Source: Xestospongia bergquistia (lineage: Eukaryota; Porifera; Demospongiae; Haplosclerida; Petrosiidae). Taken from it: a stretch of DNA of 64,000 nucleotides. The notes beneath the pieces are model-generated. The model had not been told where the DNA came from. It searched no databases and worked only from the letters and a program-made list of their open reading frames with translations. Made by a program: the position numbers and the translations under genes. Position 1 is the stretch's first letter. Every line of letters starts with the position of its first letter. The stretch is from positions 7,137,501-7,201,500 of the forward strand of contig OZ014413.1 of NCBI GenBank assembly GCA_963965975.1, written 5' to 3'. This document shows positions 1-11,049 of this stretch, piece after piece.

Positions 1-599
1 AAATACTATGAAGGAAAACATATATTTACTATAACTCCCTTGACATCAACAAAACTAGTTACAAATATATATAATAAAATAAACAAGTAAATAATCTAAG
101 AGCTAATAATTCTAATATTTAGTGCTTTGCCTCTTGTTGCCTTAAGAAAGAGAATTATGAAATGACTCTATAATTTGACTTGAACCATACAAAGAAACAC
201 TGCATTTGAGAACATTATTGTTCATCAACAACTGGCCTTTTATCTATATATAGTAAATGAATTAAAGAATGCTTGTATTAAGGGGACCTTTTTCTTTTAA
301 CCCAGAGAAAATGGTAGAAAAAACAAAAAAGACAAAATTGTAATGCTGACTGATATAAATATTATTTCAAATATTGCATCTTGACGATTATTAAGAAAAA
401 AAACATCTTGTGGTATACATAAAAATCATGTTAAACATCATTGAGTAATCAAGTATACTCACTAGTCTGTTCTTAATAGTTTAAGTACAAAACTTGTAAA
501 AGTAAGAATAATGTCATTATTAGTGTTGCTATCACATATGTTATAAAATGATTTATTGCTTTGTAGTATGTATAAACAATACATGTATTCACTAGCAAA
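1..599. other. Non-coding flank of an old cluster copy
   Basis: No supportable gene. The stretch is a diverged copy of the DNA at about 28980-29560 and 55570-56370: the same order of short blocks occurs, for example around the phrase cttgacatcaacaaaactag. It shows that the window opens inside a third, older copy of the duplicated cluster. Confidence 0.7.
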
Positions 600-1400
600 A
601 GAAATCGAGCTAAAAACCAGTACTCCTTTTCTTCTTGTAGATGTCAGGCATATTTATTTTCTTTTGTACACTGTATTGGTCCAGGAAAGTTGAGTAAAGA
701 ACCAAATGTAGTAAGATAGGGATAAAAATTATAGTAATGTGATGATTCTTTAAACGAGCAGTGAACCAACACCATATTTTATTACCAATACCAATACCAA
801 ATTTCAATACCAAACTTTGTAAGCTATGTTTGCACTGTAGGTGTCAGCTGATGTGAAGACATTAATAATATCTAGTACTAATTTTGAAAAGGAGACATAT
901 ATGATAGCAATAAGTACTTGGATGGATGAATGAGTTATTCTAGTGGAATGCCTGACACAATAATTACTAAGTAAAATGAGGATAGCAAAAATTGTCAAGT
1001 GATAGAGTGGAAATAGTAAACTAAGACAAGTTTTCTATAACTCTGTCATCCTATTGTAAAAGCACAGAGGAAAACCAAGTCCTTCATTCATTAATAATAT
1101 GATGAAAAGTTAATTTGGAGATCTTTGCTAAATTATTTCCTGTAAATAACTACAACAAATCTATTTCTCCACAATTTGCAATAGCCTGTGTACAGAAAAT
1201 ATTTCCATTAAGTATATCATTTGTTAATGTGAGTTTGAGAGCATAAAACAGCAAATGATGAGGGGATAAGATGCTGCATAAATGAAAAAGTCCACAACCA
1301 CCAATTACTTACATTGCTTACATTATGTAGAACCAAATACTACACTTTATCCATCACAACTACAACATAGTATATCTCTACATTAATATAAACACACAGG
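600..1400 (-). pseudogene. Relic of the membrane domain of a beta-helix surface protein
   Basis: Read on the minus strand, this stretch matches the membrane part of the two intact beta-helix genes (24039-27890 and 51045-54905) in several frames. The clearest piece is 998-804, with THSSIQVLIAIIYVSFSKL followed by an INVFTSADTYS-like segment and VWY. Around 1080-1035 the translation resembles GFPLCFYNRMTEL, and around 1400-1330 a degraded form of the Cys-rich collar is visible. Frames are interrupted throughout, so it cannot make the ancestral protein. No start or signal peptide remains. It lies beside another relic of the same family at 2565-3285. Confidence 0.75.
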
Positions 1401-2564
1401 ACTACTAATATCTGAACAATTGTCATTACTATCTGTTAACATTATTTTATTCCTGTTCTACAAAAATAATTACACATGCTTTCACAGATTAGAATTTCAA
1501 TATAGCTTTTAGTATGTAAAAATTAATTACTATTTATTACTTTAATTATTGAAACTGAAACTAAATTTGAATAAATAAGTTAAGTTTTAAGCATAAGCGG
1601 AAATTATATCCGAATTCAATTGTCCATGTTTCCTTACTGACTCTCAAGCAAAATAAATGCTAATAAATAGCAAATGATATACTATCATCGTACCCAGGCG
1701 TTCGAGAAAGAAAAAAAGCGCCTGGTAACTAGTGTTTGCGCATGCGTATAATTTCCATTGGAAAATAAGGAATCCTCCGTCAAACATAACGCCTTTTACT
1801 GCAATGTCAAATTGTGATGGGTACTTGTACAAATGATAGAAACTTTTCTGCTGCTCTACTCTAAGCTCTAAAGCAGCTAGGAAGGCCAAATGTAACTCTT
1901 AAAAAAGAGCAACTCTTGTTCGTTGAAGCTATATATAACGGAAAAGATGTCTTCGTGTGGTTTTGCATCCCAACAGCAATGAACAAGTTTGATTCTCTTT
2001 TTGTTTCCACTAAGTCTCTGTATAACCGACAAACTCGACTAACCATGCTTAAACTGTTGTAGTGAAATTAAGTGAATGAAACGTCATCAATGTAAACCCA
2101 GCCCATATATTTGTCATTTAATTTAAAATAATATTTTAAATTAAATTTAAATTATTTTTAATTTTTAAAAAAAAATTATTGTAATTATGATGTCACTATA
2201 TTGTATAAATTGCAATAATTACGCGCATGCGCAAGCAGTAGTTTGGTGACGAGGCTAATAATATACATAATTGGATATGGTATGTTGACCTACTCAGCAA
2301 TTTTATATTAGCAATTTGATGTTGTCATCAGTACTCCTTGAGTATGCTAATATAAGTAGGTACGTTATTACTAAACAAGTTATCAATATAAAGGTCAACA
2401 ACAGTAAAACATGTATAAAACAACCAAATTGGATTTTATTATACAATTAACAAATAACAATATTAATAATTACAATAGCAAAAATAATATATAAGCAACC
2501 AGAGTGCAACATATTGGTGATTGAATATTAAAAATATTTGGTTTACTTTAGTTTGAGGCCGATA
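1401..2564. other. Intergenic, no gene seen
   Basis: No supportable coding region. About 1540-1680 and 2270-2470 match 37895-38020 and 37715-38170 of the later cluster in the same order, so this is duplicated spacer. 1685-2045 and the AT-rich tract at 2110-2190 show no counterpart that I can find in the window. Confidence 0.5.
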
Positions 2565-3285
2565 TTGGTTATTGCATGAGTTATAAAAGGAATCATTAGC
2601 ATCTTGTAATAGTAAACAATGAGATCTTTGGTTACTATGGTAGCAATAGTTATGATTGACATGTTACAAATATTCATTTTTTTGTCTGATCTGAATGTCA
2701 TTGATTTTTCTTTCTATTGTCTTTAGTTGTCCTGTAATTAACAGCAAATGATAGACCAGTGCAGCAAATATGGTCATGAAGAACAGGAAAATAGCTATAA
2801 ATTGTTATTTCTAAATACTGCATTGTGAAGTATATGTAGACAAGATTGAAGAGGATACAACAGTCCAACAGGTTAATAAAATTACTTTTATAAGGTCAAA
2901 ATATAGCTTGACCAAATATGAAGAAGACCAATATAAAGACAATGCCAATGTAAATGGTATGTTGATAAGGTTCAATACTGTACAGTAGGTACATCATAAT
3001 AAGAAGTAAGAGACATGCTATAAACCTATACTGTTTATCATTCTTATATGGAGCATGGATAGCTTCAATTATTGGTCTTGTGCATTCATTGGCACATGTC
3101 CAATGTCTGAGAAGTTTAGTAAAGAGGAGAAGGAGAACATAGGGTAAGAGGAGAGAGAAGACAACCAATGATGTGATTGTCATGAGAGTAATATGTCCTT
3201 TACTGTCCATACATCTAATAGTCATCCAAACGAGAGGTGTACAACAGTAACTTATACTTGAACAGAGGAGTCAGCTATTATAGAT
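2565..3285 (-). pseudogene. Relic of the C-terminal membrane domain, divergent beta-helix subfamily
   Basis: The open stretch 3225-2896 keeps KGHITLMTITSLVVFSLLLP, then a PYVLLLLF-like segment, IEAIHAPYK and further hydrophobic segments. It is closest to the pseudogene at 39240-40267 rather than to the full-length genes. Upstream (3285-3226) the VQV.VTVVHLSFG motif is present but carries a stop. Between that motif and KGHIT about 35-40 codons are missing compared with 39240-40267. Downstream the frame breaks, but TGQL- and DANDSF-like remnants continue to about 2565. Start, ectodomain and several helices are gone, so this is a dead fragment. Confidence 0.8.
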
Positions 3286-3296
3286 TTAGGAAAAAA

Positions 3297-3402
3297 ATAA
3301 AATTTTGAGTTTATTCTAGCTCAAGGTCCTCGTACTATGCAAGGATTGGTAATTGGAATATGGTACATAAACAATGGTATTTATTGTGTACACCTTATGG
3401 AG
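3297..3402 (+). pseudogene. Short relic of a POT-like transporter (helix 10 region)
   Basis: The + strand reads EFILAQGPRTMQGLVIGIWY followed by INNGIYCVHL, the near-universal late-helix motif of the transporter family here. The rest of the gene is absent. At 3402 the sequence jumps to atggagtcactttgaaagta, which also occurs at about 40986, just after the paralogous transporter relic at 40340-40676. The joint of beta-helix relic and transporter relic is therefore shared between the two cluster copies. Confidence 0.85.
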
Positions 3403-3660
3403 TCACTTTGAAAGTATTATAACGCATATCTGTAGATGTTCATTTAAGAGACAGTGTTTTCAATATTCATTTTATTTCACCAAACAAAAAATAAAAAATG
3501 TATTAACTCCAAATGTTTCAATAGTCAGAGCGACCATCTTCGTCAATGGCTTAAATAATAAAAGTAAAAGTAAAAAAGCTTCTATTTATACTACACGCTA
3601 AGGTACAAAGTTCAACAATACAATAAACAATCTTCATTCCTCTTGATTGATATTTCTTTG
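3403..3660. other. Junction spacer before the 4-5 kb tandem array
   Basis: A 75-residue open frame (3374-3601) starts inside the transporter relic and runs into unrelated DNA; I see no support for it as a gene. The first bases match about 40986-41025, then similarity ends and the tandem array begins near 3661. Confidence 0.5.
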
Positions 3661-3775
3661 TCCACTGATCAATCCATATATCCATCCATCTATCTATTAT
3701 CTATATGTCTATTATTATACATTGTATTATAGACTTTCCATTATATGATCATTAACAATTGGAATCATCATTTAC

Positions 3776-3916
3776 CTATCTCCAACTACCAGGCTACATT
3801 CAGTGCAGAAAATATTTCCAGCATGGTAGTCTTCAATTAAATGAACATAAAGATGTTGAGTGAACACATCCTCTCGATCCTCCATTAGATCGTTTATTTT
3901 TGATACCTTCAGCCAT
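3776..3916 (-). pseudogene. TFIIB-like exon 1 (zinc ribbon), unit 1, frameshifted
   Basis: Minus-strand translation from ATG at 3916 begins MAEG, then a basic stretch and GGSRGC. A 4-bp insertion after this Cys codon, compared with units 2 and 3, shifts the frame to a stop. In the other frame [10 protein letters not shown] and CSLVVGD are still readable. Family knowledge: general transcription factor IIB starts with a C-x2-H...C-x2-C zinc ribbon followed by LVVGDR-like residues and then a B-reader. The splice donor after GATAG is intact here (gtaaatg), unlike units 2 and 3. No exon 2 copy precedes 3661, so the gene is also truncated. Confidence 0.75.
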
Positions 3917-3990
3917 AATCTACTCATTTGGTGGGTGGGGTCACTTGTATTGCTTAAGTAATCAGTAATAATTATTATTGAGAAATTCAG

Positions 3991-4164
3991 CTGGTATTAT
4001 TGTTTGCTGGTCCTATCCAGTATCCAGGTTCTCATTATACTAAGCAAGCTATTGGACAATATCTACCACCTATCAGTATGAAGGAATTAACACAAGATTC
4101 ATGTCAGTCTTACCAGGAGACAGAGGGTCTTTATGTAAAGTGTAGTTTCAAATCAAAATGTATG
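3991..4164 (+). other. Exon-like open segment, unidentified gene
   Basis: An open frame runs from an AG at 3989-3990 to a GT donor after AAATGTATG (4164). It contains AGPIQYPGSHYTKQAIGQYL and a Cys-containing tail ending KSKCM. It starts about 75 bp from the ATG of the divergent TFIIB-like exon. A second open piece at about 4498-4591 (after tttatag) reads ANVHGFTGRQLDVADYCRDY and then stops. Units 2 and 3 keep degraded, frame-broken versions of the first piece (about 9453-9620 and 13742-13905). I do not recognise the protein family. Confidence 0.4.
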
Positions 4165-4296
4165 GTATGTTCTGTGTTATAAAGTACATTATAATAGAAT
4201 AAAGAAGTTATTGAGAACTCAGGAATTGTGTTTTATATGTGAATATGATAAGTTACTCTTGGAAACCCAACCTCCTAGATTAAGGTCTGATAATAT

Positions 4297-5595
4297 ATTG
4301 CTGATACTCTTAAATTAATGCTCCTCCCACTCAAAACTAATTGGCTTTAATTAAGTGTTTAGAATTTTTAAAATTTATAAAATAACCCAACAATTAGACT
4401 TTTGTGCACCATATACTCTCCATAGACCAATCTTGCACCATCATTTAATATATTAATTACTGGTTACATTTTCTCTTGGTTTCTATTATATTTATAGGCT
4501 AATGTACATGGATTTACAGGTAGACAACTTGATGTGGCAGATTACTGTAGAGACTACATCCTAAAACTTTACAATTACCCTTTATTATAAAGGTCAGTTA
4601 AATGTCTTTCATATCATTAAATGTTAAAGAAGTTGCTTTAACATTATTATCAATGTGTGATCTGATCTTTATTGTTTATTTAGATATTCCTGGAGAGATT
4701 GCATACATAATTTGTATAATACGTGACGTTTTGAAGAAACAAGAGATCTCAAGTTGGACAACATGAGGACATGTTATGACAGATTATTATGTCATCAGCT
4801 TTGATGGCCTTGTTTCATGAAAACCTTTCTCAATGGAGGGACAGACAGAGTCCATATTAATGCTTACAACTTGTAGAGGTATTATTGTCATGTGTCTTAA
4901 AACTATATTATTGACAGAGATGTTTACATAATAGTTACCTCCTTGTCTCACCCTTGTCTGTTTTTACAATGGTGGTTATATTTTATTCTAGATTTTTTAA
5001 GCTTCAAAATTTAATTTTAAACTAAAAATTTTCTTGTTACTACTTTACTAAGACTTGTAATAAAATTATATCATACTAAACTGTATTATCAACATTTTCA
5101 TCTTTCTCTTTTAGTCAATTAAGATGTGTTCCTGTTATATTTTCATTAATTTAATGGTCTAACTGGTTAACTCTAAAAAATTGTCCACTTCCTTGTTGAC
5201 ACCATGTTTAATCTTTGCTGTCTGGAGAGGAAGCCAGATATGTCTCCTGATTTTAAGAGATTTCAAAATTACAGGTACACATATACAGTTGTTATACATA
5301 TTTCTAATAAGAAAACATGTTATACAGTTGTTATACATGTTTTCTTATTAGTTAATTGTTACAGAAAGCAATGTCTATTATGATACATTTTCTTTCAGTA
5401 GTGGATGAATCCTCAAAAGATGATAGAATTATAAAGTATGACTTGCTCCTCCTCAGTTTTATGACATAGCTCTCATGACAAGGTACATTTTCACTAAATA
5501 ACTAATATGTATATATACATATATATATATAATTCCTAGTATTATACTAACTTTGTTAATAACATCAGAGAATAATATTTATTTAAATACTTTGA
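4297..5595. other. Unit-1-specific 1.3 kb segment
   Basis: Absent from units 2 and 3, where the flanking sequences are joined directly (about 9755 and 14043). Apart from the short exon-like piece near 4498-4591 and a hairpin at 5304-5351 I see no gene. Confidence 0.7.
5304..5351. repeat. Perfect 16-bp hairpin
   Basis: The arm ctaataagaaaacatg (5304-5319) is exactly reverse-complementary to 5336-5351, with a 16-base loop. The loop and its flank also repeat tatacagttgttatacat as a direct repeat (about 5283 and 5320). Confidence 0.8.
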
Positions 5596-6332
5596 CTGTA
5601 GAAGTATTTAAAATACCATTTCTAATATGCTACACCTGATTGTACTTACATCATGATAATAATATTGTCATCTAATTTACATCCTCTACCTATGATATAC
5701 TCCTATGCCTTATACCAATCTTATATGTAAAGACAGAACAGTAATGGTGAGCTTAAAACATTGATAGGATATAGTACAATTCTTAAGTTCACAGTTCATG
5801 TATAACACATGTTTAAGTGTGCTATATACTTAGTTAAATTGATGGCTACTGAAGTGACTATCAGTTGAGTAGGAAGTCCATACTTTGTTGCATGTAGTTA
5901 ATATTGAGGGTTAAGTGATCAGTATGATAATATAATTAAAGTGTATGGACTTCTTACTTGACAAATATCAGATGTCTACTTTAAATATTTGATGTATTTT
6001 CAATTAGGCTATTGGACAAGATGATGATATTTATCTATCCTGGTGATGAAGTGTTTCCATAAACTAATGACAATCCAGTTACTGAAAGCATATTGCAAAT
6101 TTAACACTAATGACATCTCTTTAATATAACTTAATGATACATTAAAATCATACTTGTAGGTGGTAGCTAGTGATCATGACTCATGTATATGACAGCAAAT
6201 TTGGTCTGATGTATTCTGATTGGTCAGTATGTCAGTTCCCATTAACAACTCGAGGAATAAGTAATAATTTTTATATTTAGAAGAATTACTTAATTGTTAA
6301 TTAGATCAATTAAAAATCAATTAATTTTTGTC
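5596..6332. other. Intron-like or spacer DNA, unit 1
   Basis: Shared with units 2 and 3 (about 9757-10353 and 14045-14641). After an AG at about 6007 a degraded open piece begins; in units 2 and 3 it reads AIGQDDLYPPGDEAFHKLMT, in unit 1 it is frame-shifted. The gene is not identified. Confidence 0.4.
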
Positions 6333-6575
6333 ACGCGTGGTTGAAGGTGTGAAAATATTTCCCGCCAAATTTGTCATGAGTTTGTACCTTGTGTTTGTCA
6401 AAATGAAGTGTGACAGAGATGTCTTTGAAAGTATATAATGACTCCATTTTGCAAGCTTATATTAGTACACAGACCCCCGTGGGTCTTCGTCGCTACGACT
6501 CGTCTCTTCGTTGGATCGCCCCTCTTCACGACTCGTCTCCTCGTTCGTCGCTTCTCGCTCCTCTTCGCTGGATCA
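6333..6575. repeat. GC-rich repeated tract, unit 1
   Basis: A sharply bounded GC-richer block beginning cacgcgtggttgaagg, with cccgccaaat and several CGACTCGTC/CTTCGTTGGATC phrases, recurs at 10354-10596 and 14642-14884. Open frames on both strands are short and differ between units. It could be an old mobile-element piece or an internal promoter; neither is demonstrated. Confidence 0.5.
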
Positions 6576-6717
6576 TTTTTTCATTCAGTTATGTTCACTT
6601 TTTTATTTATTTATTTATTTATTTATTTATTATTTTTTTGTAATTTTTGTTTAAATCAGTCAGTTCGCTAATTAATTATTTCTCTTCGTTTCTACAGGAC
6701 TCTATATTTCGAAGCTC

Positions 6718-6915
6718 TTACTATGAGTTCTCTGGTGTCTTGAGTGTTCTCTGATTTCTTGACTGTTCTCTGATGTCTTGACTGTTTTTTCTGACGTTCT
6801 CTGATGTCTTGACTGTTCTCTGACGTTCTCGATGTCTTGACTGTTCTCTGACGTTCTCAGATGTCTTGGCTGTTCTCTGATGTTCTCTGGTGTCTTGACT
6901 GTTCTCTGATGTTCT
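6718..6915. repeat. Minisatellite, unit 1
   Basis: Imperfect tandem copies of tctgatgtcttgactgttc, with variant tctgacgttctc units, about 19 bp period. Counterparts lie at 10737-10905 and 15030-15163 with different copy numbers. The open frame on the minus strand here is a by-product of the repeat. Confidence 0.85.
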
Positions 6916-7066
6916 CTAGATGTAAAAGATGAGTCTCTCTCCTGCATGGTCTCTTCTGTCTTCTTCCTTCAAGCCTTCTTTCCTCTTATTTTATTTTTTA
7001 TTTTTTTTTATTTTGGGCTATTCAGCCCATACACATACACACACTCATACAAATCCTATTAATCAT

Positions 7067-7138
7067 CTTCCCCCTGCCGCCTGGCGGCCTAAAATTTTTT
7101 TTTAAAAATATCCAAGGCCGCCAGGTGGCGGGGGGAAG
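7067..7138. repeat. GC-rich hairpin, unit 1
   Basis: Arms of about 23 bp around cctggcggcc and ggccgccagg enclose an AT-rich loop; two or fewer mismatches per arm. A GT microsatellite follows at about 7155-7185. The same structure is in units 2 and 3. Confidence 0.8.
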
Positions 7139-7280
7139 CTCTGATCTTCTAGGGTGCGTGTGTGTGTGCTGTGTGTGTGTGTGTTGACTGGTCCCTTTTC
7201 ACTTCCTCTGTCTCTCTTCACTCTCTATTCATTCATTGTTACTATCAGTTCTTAACTACTCTCTTTTTTTCCCTGCAGGA

Positions 7281-8616
7281 GCAGCACTGGTGATAAAGGT
7301 GAGCTATCTCTCCATCCATCCATCCACTTCTCATCCATTCTTTAGTAGTCCAGTTGTTATTCTTCTCTTTCTCCCTCTATGTTCTCAACTTGTGGACTGA
7401 CTGGACTCTTGGGAACTCTCTTACAATTACTGGATTGGAGACCTTCACTGGACTTCTTTGGGACTCATCAACTACAGAGACTGTCTTTTTTTCTTTTCAG
7501 TTTTTTTTCTTATAATTTTTTGTTTTGTATTTTTTTATTCTTGATATTAATTGTCTTTGAAACATTTTCACTGAAATTTCTTAAAAGTCATTTTTTTCAT
7601 AAATATTATTGTTTAACTTTTTAACTTTGAAAAAAAATAATTTTTTTATTGCTTAATTTCTTTTGAAACTGTACATGTAATATTTCTTCTTTTTAACAAG
7701 CAACTACAATCAGTTTATTATATTCTAATCATACTGAATTCTTATAAATTTTTTAAGCTACAGTATCGTTTTTATTACTATTTTTTTATAATCAAATTCA
7801 ACCTATCTGTTGTTGGAAAGTATACGGAGCTAAATACTTTCTTAGCATTTCATTTCTATACAAAATTTTAGAATGTTTTTGTATACTTCCGTATACTCTA
7901 TTGATTATCAGATAAAGAAAAAGCACTCAAGGCTCAGCAACTGGCTTACAAAGACCAGGTAAGTATATTATGTGATTATCAATTAACCTACAAGTTACCA
8001 TATCAATTTGATGATGTCTATACTCCTTGTTTATAAGAGAGTATTAACTTACTATTCTCTATTATTTGACTGTATATTGAATACTTAAAAACTGGTCTTA
8101 TTACTTTTACTCACAACAACATATACTGATACATGACATAGTTGTCAGATTATGTTCTAAAAGCTTTGTTATAGAGTCAATTTAGAAGAAGCAATATCAG
8201 AAATATTTAAAGTAGACAAAAATATTACTATTATGTATAATGTTGCTATGTGTGTTACTATAAAGTAGATGTACTTGTTATTTGTAATAGTAAGAATTTC
8301 TTCTTATTGCTAGACAGCCAATACTGAGAGTAAAAATATTGAAAAATATATCACTGTAGTGGAAGAAGAGAGTATTTAAGGAGAAAAATGCCTAGCTCTA
8401 TTAAAAGAGGTATTACTCACCAAAACAAATTATTAACATATTTGATCTGTTATAAGTATGACTAATAATAATTATTAATATAACTTGTATTGTATACGAA
8501 TTTTTATTTGTTATGACATAATTTAGTTTTGGTCTCATTTAGTCTTGAGATACTCTTGTATACCACAATGCAGTCATTTTAACCATAAAGAAGGTGGAGC
8601 TGATATTTATTATAAT
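7281..8616 (+). pseudogene. Four exon-like pieces of an unidentified spliced gene, unit 1
   Basis: Four short pieces are bounded by AG and GT: 7281-7300, 7912-7958, 8314-8409 and about 8550-8616. Joined in phase, the first three read GDKEKALKAQQLAYKDQ, then TANTESKNIEKYITVVEEES and a TAA stop inside piece 3 that is present in all three units. The Lys/Glu/Ala/Leu composition suggests a helical, possibly TPR-like, protein, but I cannot name the family. Good splice signals (ctgcag, gtgagc, gtaagt) argue for a real ancestral gene; the shared stop argues that it is now a pseudogene or ends there. Piece 4 has a weaker acceptor and frame here than in unit 3. Confidence 0.45.
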
Positions 8617-8906
8617 GTAAATATCAATTAATGCATGCACAAATCAGGAGCAGTACATGTACATATACTATTATACCTGTAGCCTGAATATATGGAGGTT
8701 ATTTAGGAAACATATCAATTACGTATGGGAAAGTCACATTGGTATAGTAAATGACAAAAGAGTTAATATTAACATATCTGTGCTATTAATGAGGGAAAAG
8801 CTGGCAATACAGAGAAAACCATGTTTAAGAGTTGCTATATTCCATGTATAACATTCTAATTGTTGCCCATTCAAAGTGTGATGAGTATTAATGGCACATC
8901 TATGTT

Positions 8907-9380
8907 TTATGTATTATGAACATTTGATCGATTAGTAGCACTCTTTTCATTAATGAATGCATGCCATTCTGATCTAACATCAATAACTCTAAATTGAGAG
9001 TGAGAGAGAGGGGGAGAAAGAAGACAAACAATAGAAAGAATGTCAATAAAATAATACAATTTTAGTAGACATTTTATCTTACTCAATTCTACTAGTGTAA
9101 TTACTTGTCTAATGTTTCTTTGTCCACTGATCAATCCATATATCCATCCATCTATCTATTATCTATATGTCTATTAGTATACATTGTATTATAGACTTTT
9201 CATTATATGATCATTAACAACTGGAATCATCTCTTATCTATCTCCAACTACCAGGCTACATTCAGGGCAGACCATATTTCTAGCATGGTAGTCCTCAATT
9301 AAATGAGCATAAAGATGTTGAGGACATCCTCTCGATCCTCCACTACATCGTTTTTTTGATAATCTTTTTCCTTCAGCCAT
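8907..9380 (-). pseudogene. TFIIB-like 5' gene fragment, zinc ribbon and B-reader exons, unit 2
   Basis: Exon 1 runs from ATG at 9380. It encodes [10 protein letters not shown], a Gly/Ser stretch, [19 protein letters not shown] and SLVVGDR: all four zinc ligands of the TFIIB ribbon (C-x2-H, C-x2-C) are present. Exon 2 (8988-8907, after ctctcaatttag) continues in phase with VIDVRSEWHAFINEKSATN, the B-reader-like part, and stops after a short non-family tail. The donor GT after exon 1 has become AT, so unspliced reading stops at once (9236-9234), giving a 48-residue ribbon-only protein. The cyclin-fold core of TFIIB is nowhere in the unit. Function, if any, is unknown; TFIIB normally bridges Pol II and TBP at promoters in the nucleus. 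Confidence 0.75.
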
Positions 9381-10353
9381 AATCTACTCATTTGGTAGGT
9401 GGGGTCACTTGTATTGCTTAAGTAATCAGTAATCATTATTTTTGAGCAATTCAGCTGTTAATATTTTGTTTCCTGGTCCTATCCAGTATCTAGGTTCTCG
9501 TTATACTAAACAATCTATTAGACAATATCTACCAACTATCTGTATGAAGGAAGCTTCGGGCAGTCTTACTGAGAGATAGAGGCTTTTTATCTAAAGTGTA
9601 GTTCCAAATCAAAATGTATGGTATGTTCTGTATTATAAAGTACATTATAATAGAATAAAGAAGTTATTGAGAACTCAGGAATTATGTTTTATATGTGAAT
9701 ATGATAAGTTACTCTTAGAAACTCAACCTCCTAGATTAAGGTCTGATGATATATTGACTGTAGAAGTATTTAAAATACCATGTCTAATATAGCTACACGT
9801 GAATTATACTTACATCATGATAATAATATTGTCATCTAGATTACATCCTCTAGCTATGATATACTCCTATGTCTTATACCAATCTTATGAAAAAGTAATG
9901 GTAAGCTTCAAATATTGATATGATATAGTACAATTATTAAGTTCACAGTTCATGTATAACGCATTTTTAAGTCTGATATGAACTTAGTTAAATTAGCAGA
10001 TGTCTTCTTTCAATATTTGATGTATTTTCAATTAGGCTATTGGACAAGACGATCTCTATCCTCCTGGTGATGAAGCTTTCCATAAACTAATGACAATCCA
10101 ATTACCGAAAGCATATTGCAAATTTAACACTAATCACATCTCTTTAATATAACTTAATGATACATTAAAATCATATTTGTAGGTGGTAGCAAGTGATCAT
10201 GACTCATGAGTATGACAGGAAATTTGGTCTGATGTATTCTGATTGGTTAGTATGTCAGTTTCCATTAACAACTCGAGGAATAAGTAATAATTTACATATT
10301 TAGAAGAATTAATTAATTGTTAATCAGATCAATTAAAATCAATGAATGTTGGT

Positions 10354-10596
10354 CACGCGTGGTTGAAGGTGTGAAAATATTTCCCGCCAAATTTGTCATG
10401 AGTTTGTGCCTTGTGTTTGTCAAAATGAAGTGTGAGAGAAGTGTCTTGAAAGTATATAGTGACTCCATTTTGCAAGCTTATATTAGTACACAGACCCCCG
10501 TGGGTCTTCGTCGCTACGACTCGTCTCTTCGTTGGATCACCCCTCTTCACGACTCGTCTCCTCGTTCGTCGCTTCTCGTCCCTCTTCGCTGGATCA
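10354..10596. repeat. GC-rich repeated tract, unit 2
   Basis: Copy of 6333-6575. Both strands happen to stay open here, but neither frame is kept in unit 1, so I do not call a gene. Confidence 0.5.
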
Positions 10597-10736
10597 TTTT
10601 TTTATTCAGTTATGTTCACTTTATTTATTTATTTATTTATTTATTATTTTTTGTAATTTTTGTTTGAATCAGTCAGTTCGCTAATTAATTATTTCTCTTC
10701 GTTTCTACAGGACTCTATTTCGAAGCTCTTACTATG

Positions 10737-10905
10737 AGTTTTCTGGTGTCTTGACTGTTCTCTGTTGTTTTTGACTGTTCTCTGATGTCTTGACTGTTTT
10801 CTCTGACGTTCTCTGATGTCTTGACTGTTCTCTGACGTTCTCAGATGTCTTGGCTGTTCTCTGATGTTCTCTGGTGTCCTGACTGTTCTCTGATGTTCTC
10901 TAGAT
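10737..10905. repeat. Minisatellite, unit 2
   Basis: Same 19-bp-type repeat as 6718-6915, fewer and differently arranged copies. Confidence 0.85.
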
Positions 10906-11049
10906 GTAAAAGATGAGTCTCTCTCCTGCATGGTCTCTTCTGTCTTCTTCCTTCAAGCCTTCTTTCCTCTTCTTTTATTTTTTTTATTTTTTATTTTGGG
11001 CTATTCAGCCCATACACATACACACACTCATACAAATCCTATTAATCAT

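Larger units (their letters stand above)
3661..9122. repeat. Tandem array unit 1 (about 5.46 kb)
   Basis: First of three direct tandem units, anchored on tccactgatcaatccatata at 3661, 9123, 13412 and 17523. Unit 1 has about 1.3 kb (about 4297-5595) absent from units 2 and 3, and lacks about 0.29 kb found in them (after 7767; about 11770-12057 in unit 2). Contents in order: TFIIB-like exon 1 (-), exon-like pieces (+), GC-rich tract, minisatellite, hairpin, GT repeat, exon-like pieces (+), and TFIIB-like exon 2 (-) belonging to the next unit's exon 1. Confidence 0.9.

Noticed and set aside
1685..2046. Two minus-strand open frames of 81 and 61 codons
   Set aside because: They overlap each other in different frames, lack domains and have no counterpart in the duplicated spacer at 37.9 kb.
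6702..6947. Minus-strand open frame with REHQRTVKTPE-like repeats (also 10689-10931)
   Set aside because: It is the translation of the minisatellite; length and repeats vary between units without keeping a protein.
8657..8851. 64-codon + frame identical in units 1 and 2 (12946-13140)
   Set aside because: Identity reflects recent duplication; the frame is broken by deletion in unit 3 and resembles no domain.
10317..10667. 116-codon + frame and 65-codon - frame over the GC-rich tract
   Set aside because: Both strands are open only because the tract is GC-rich; the frames are not maintained in unit 1.
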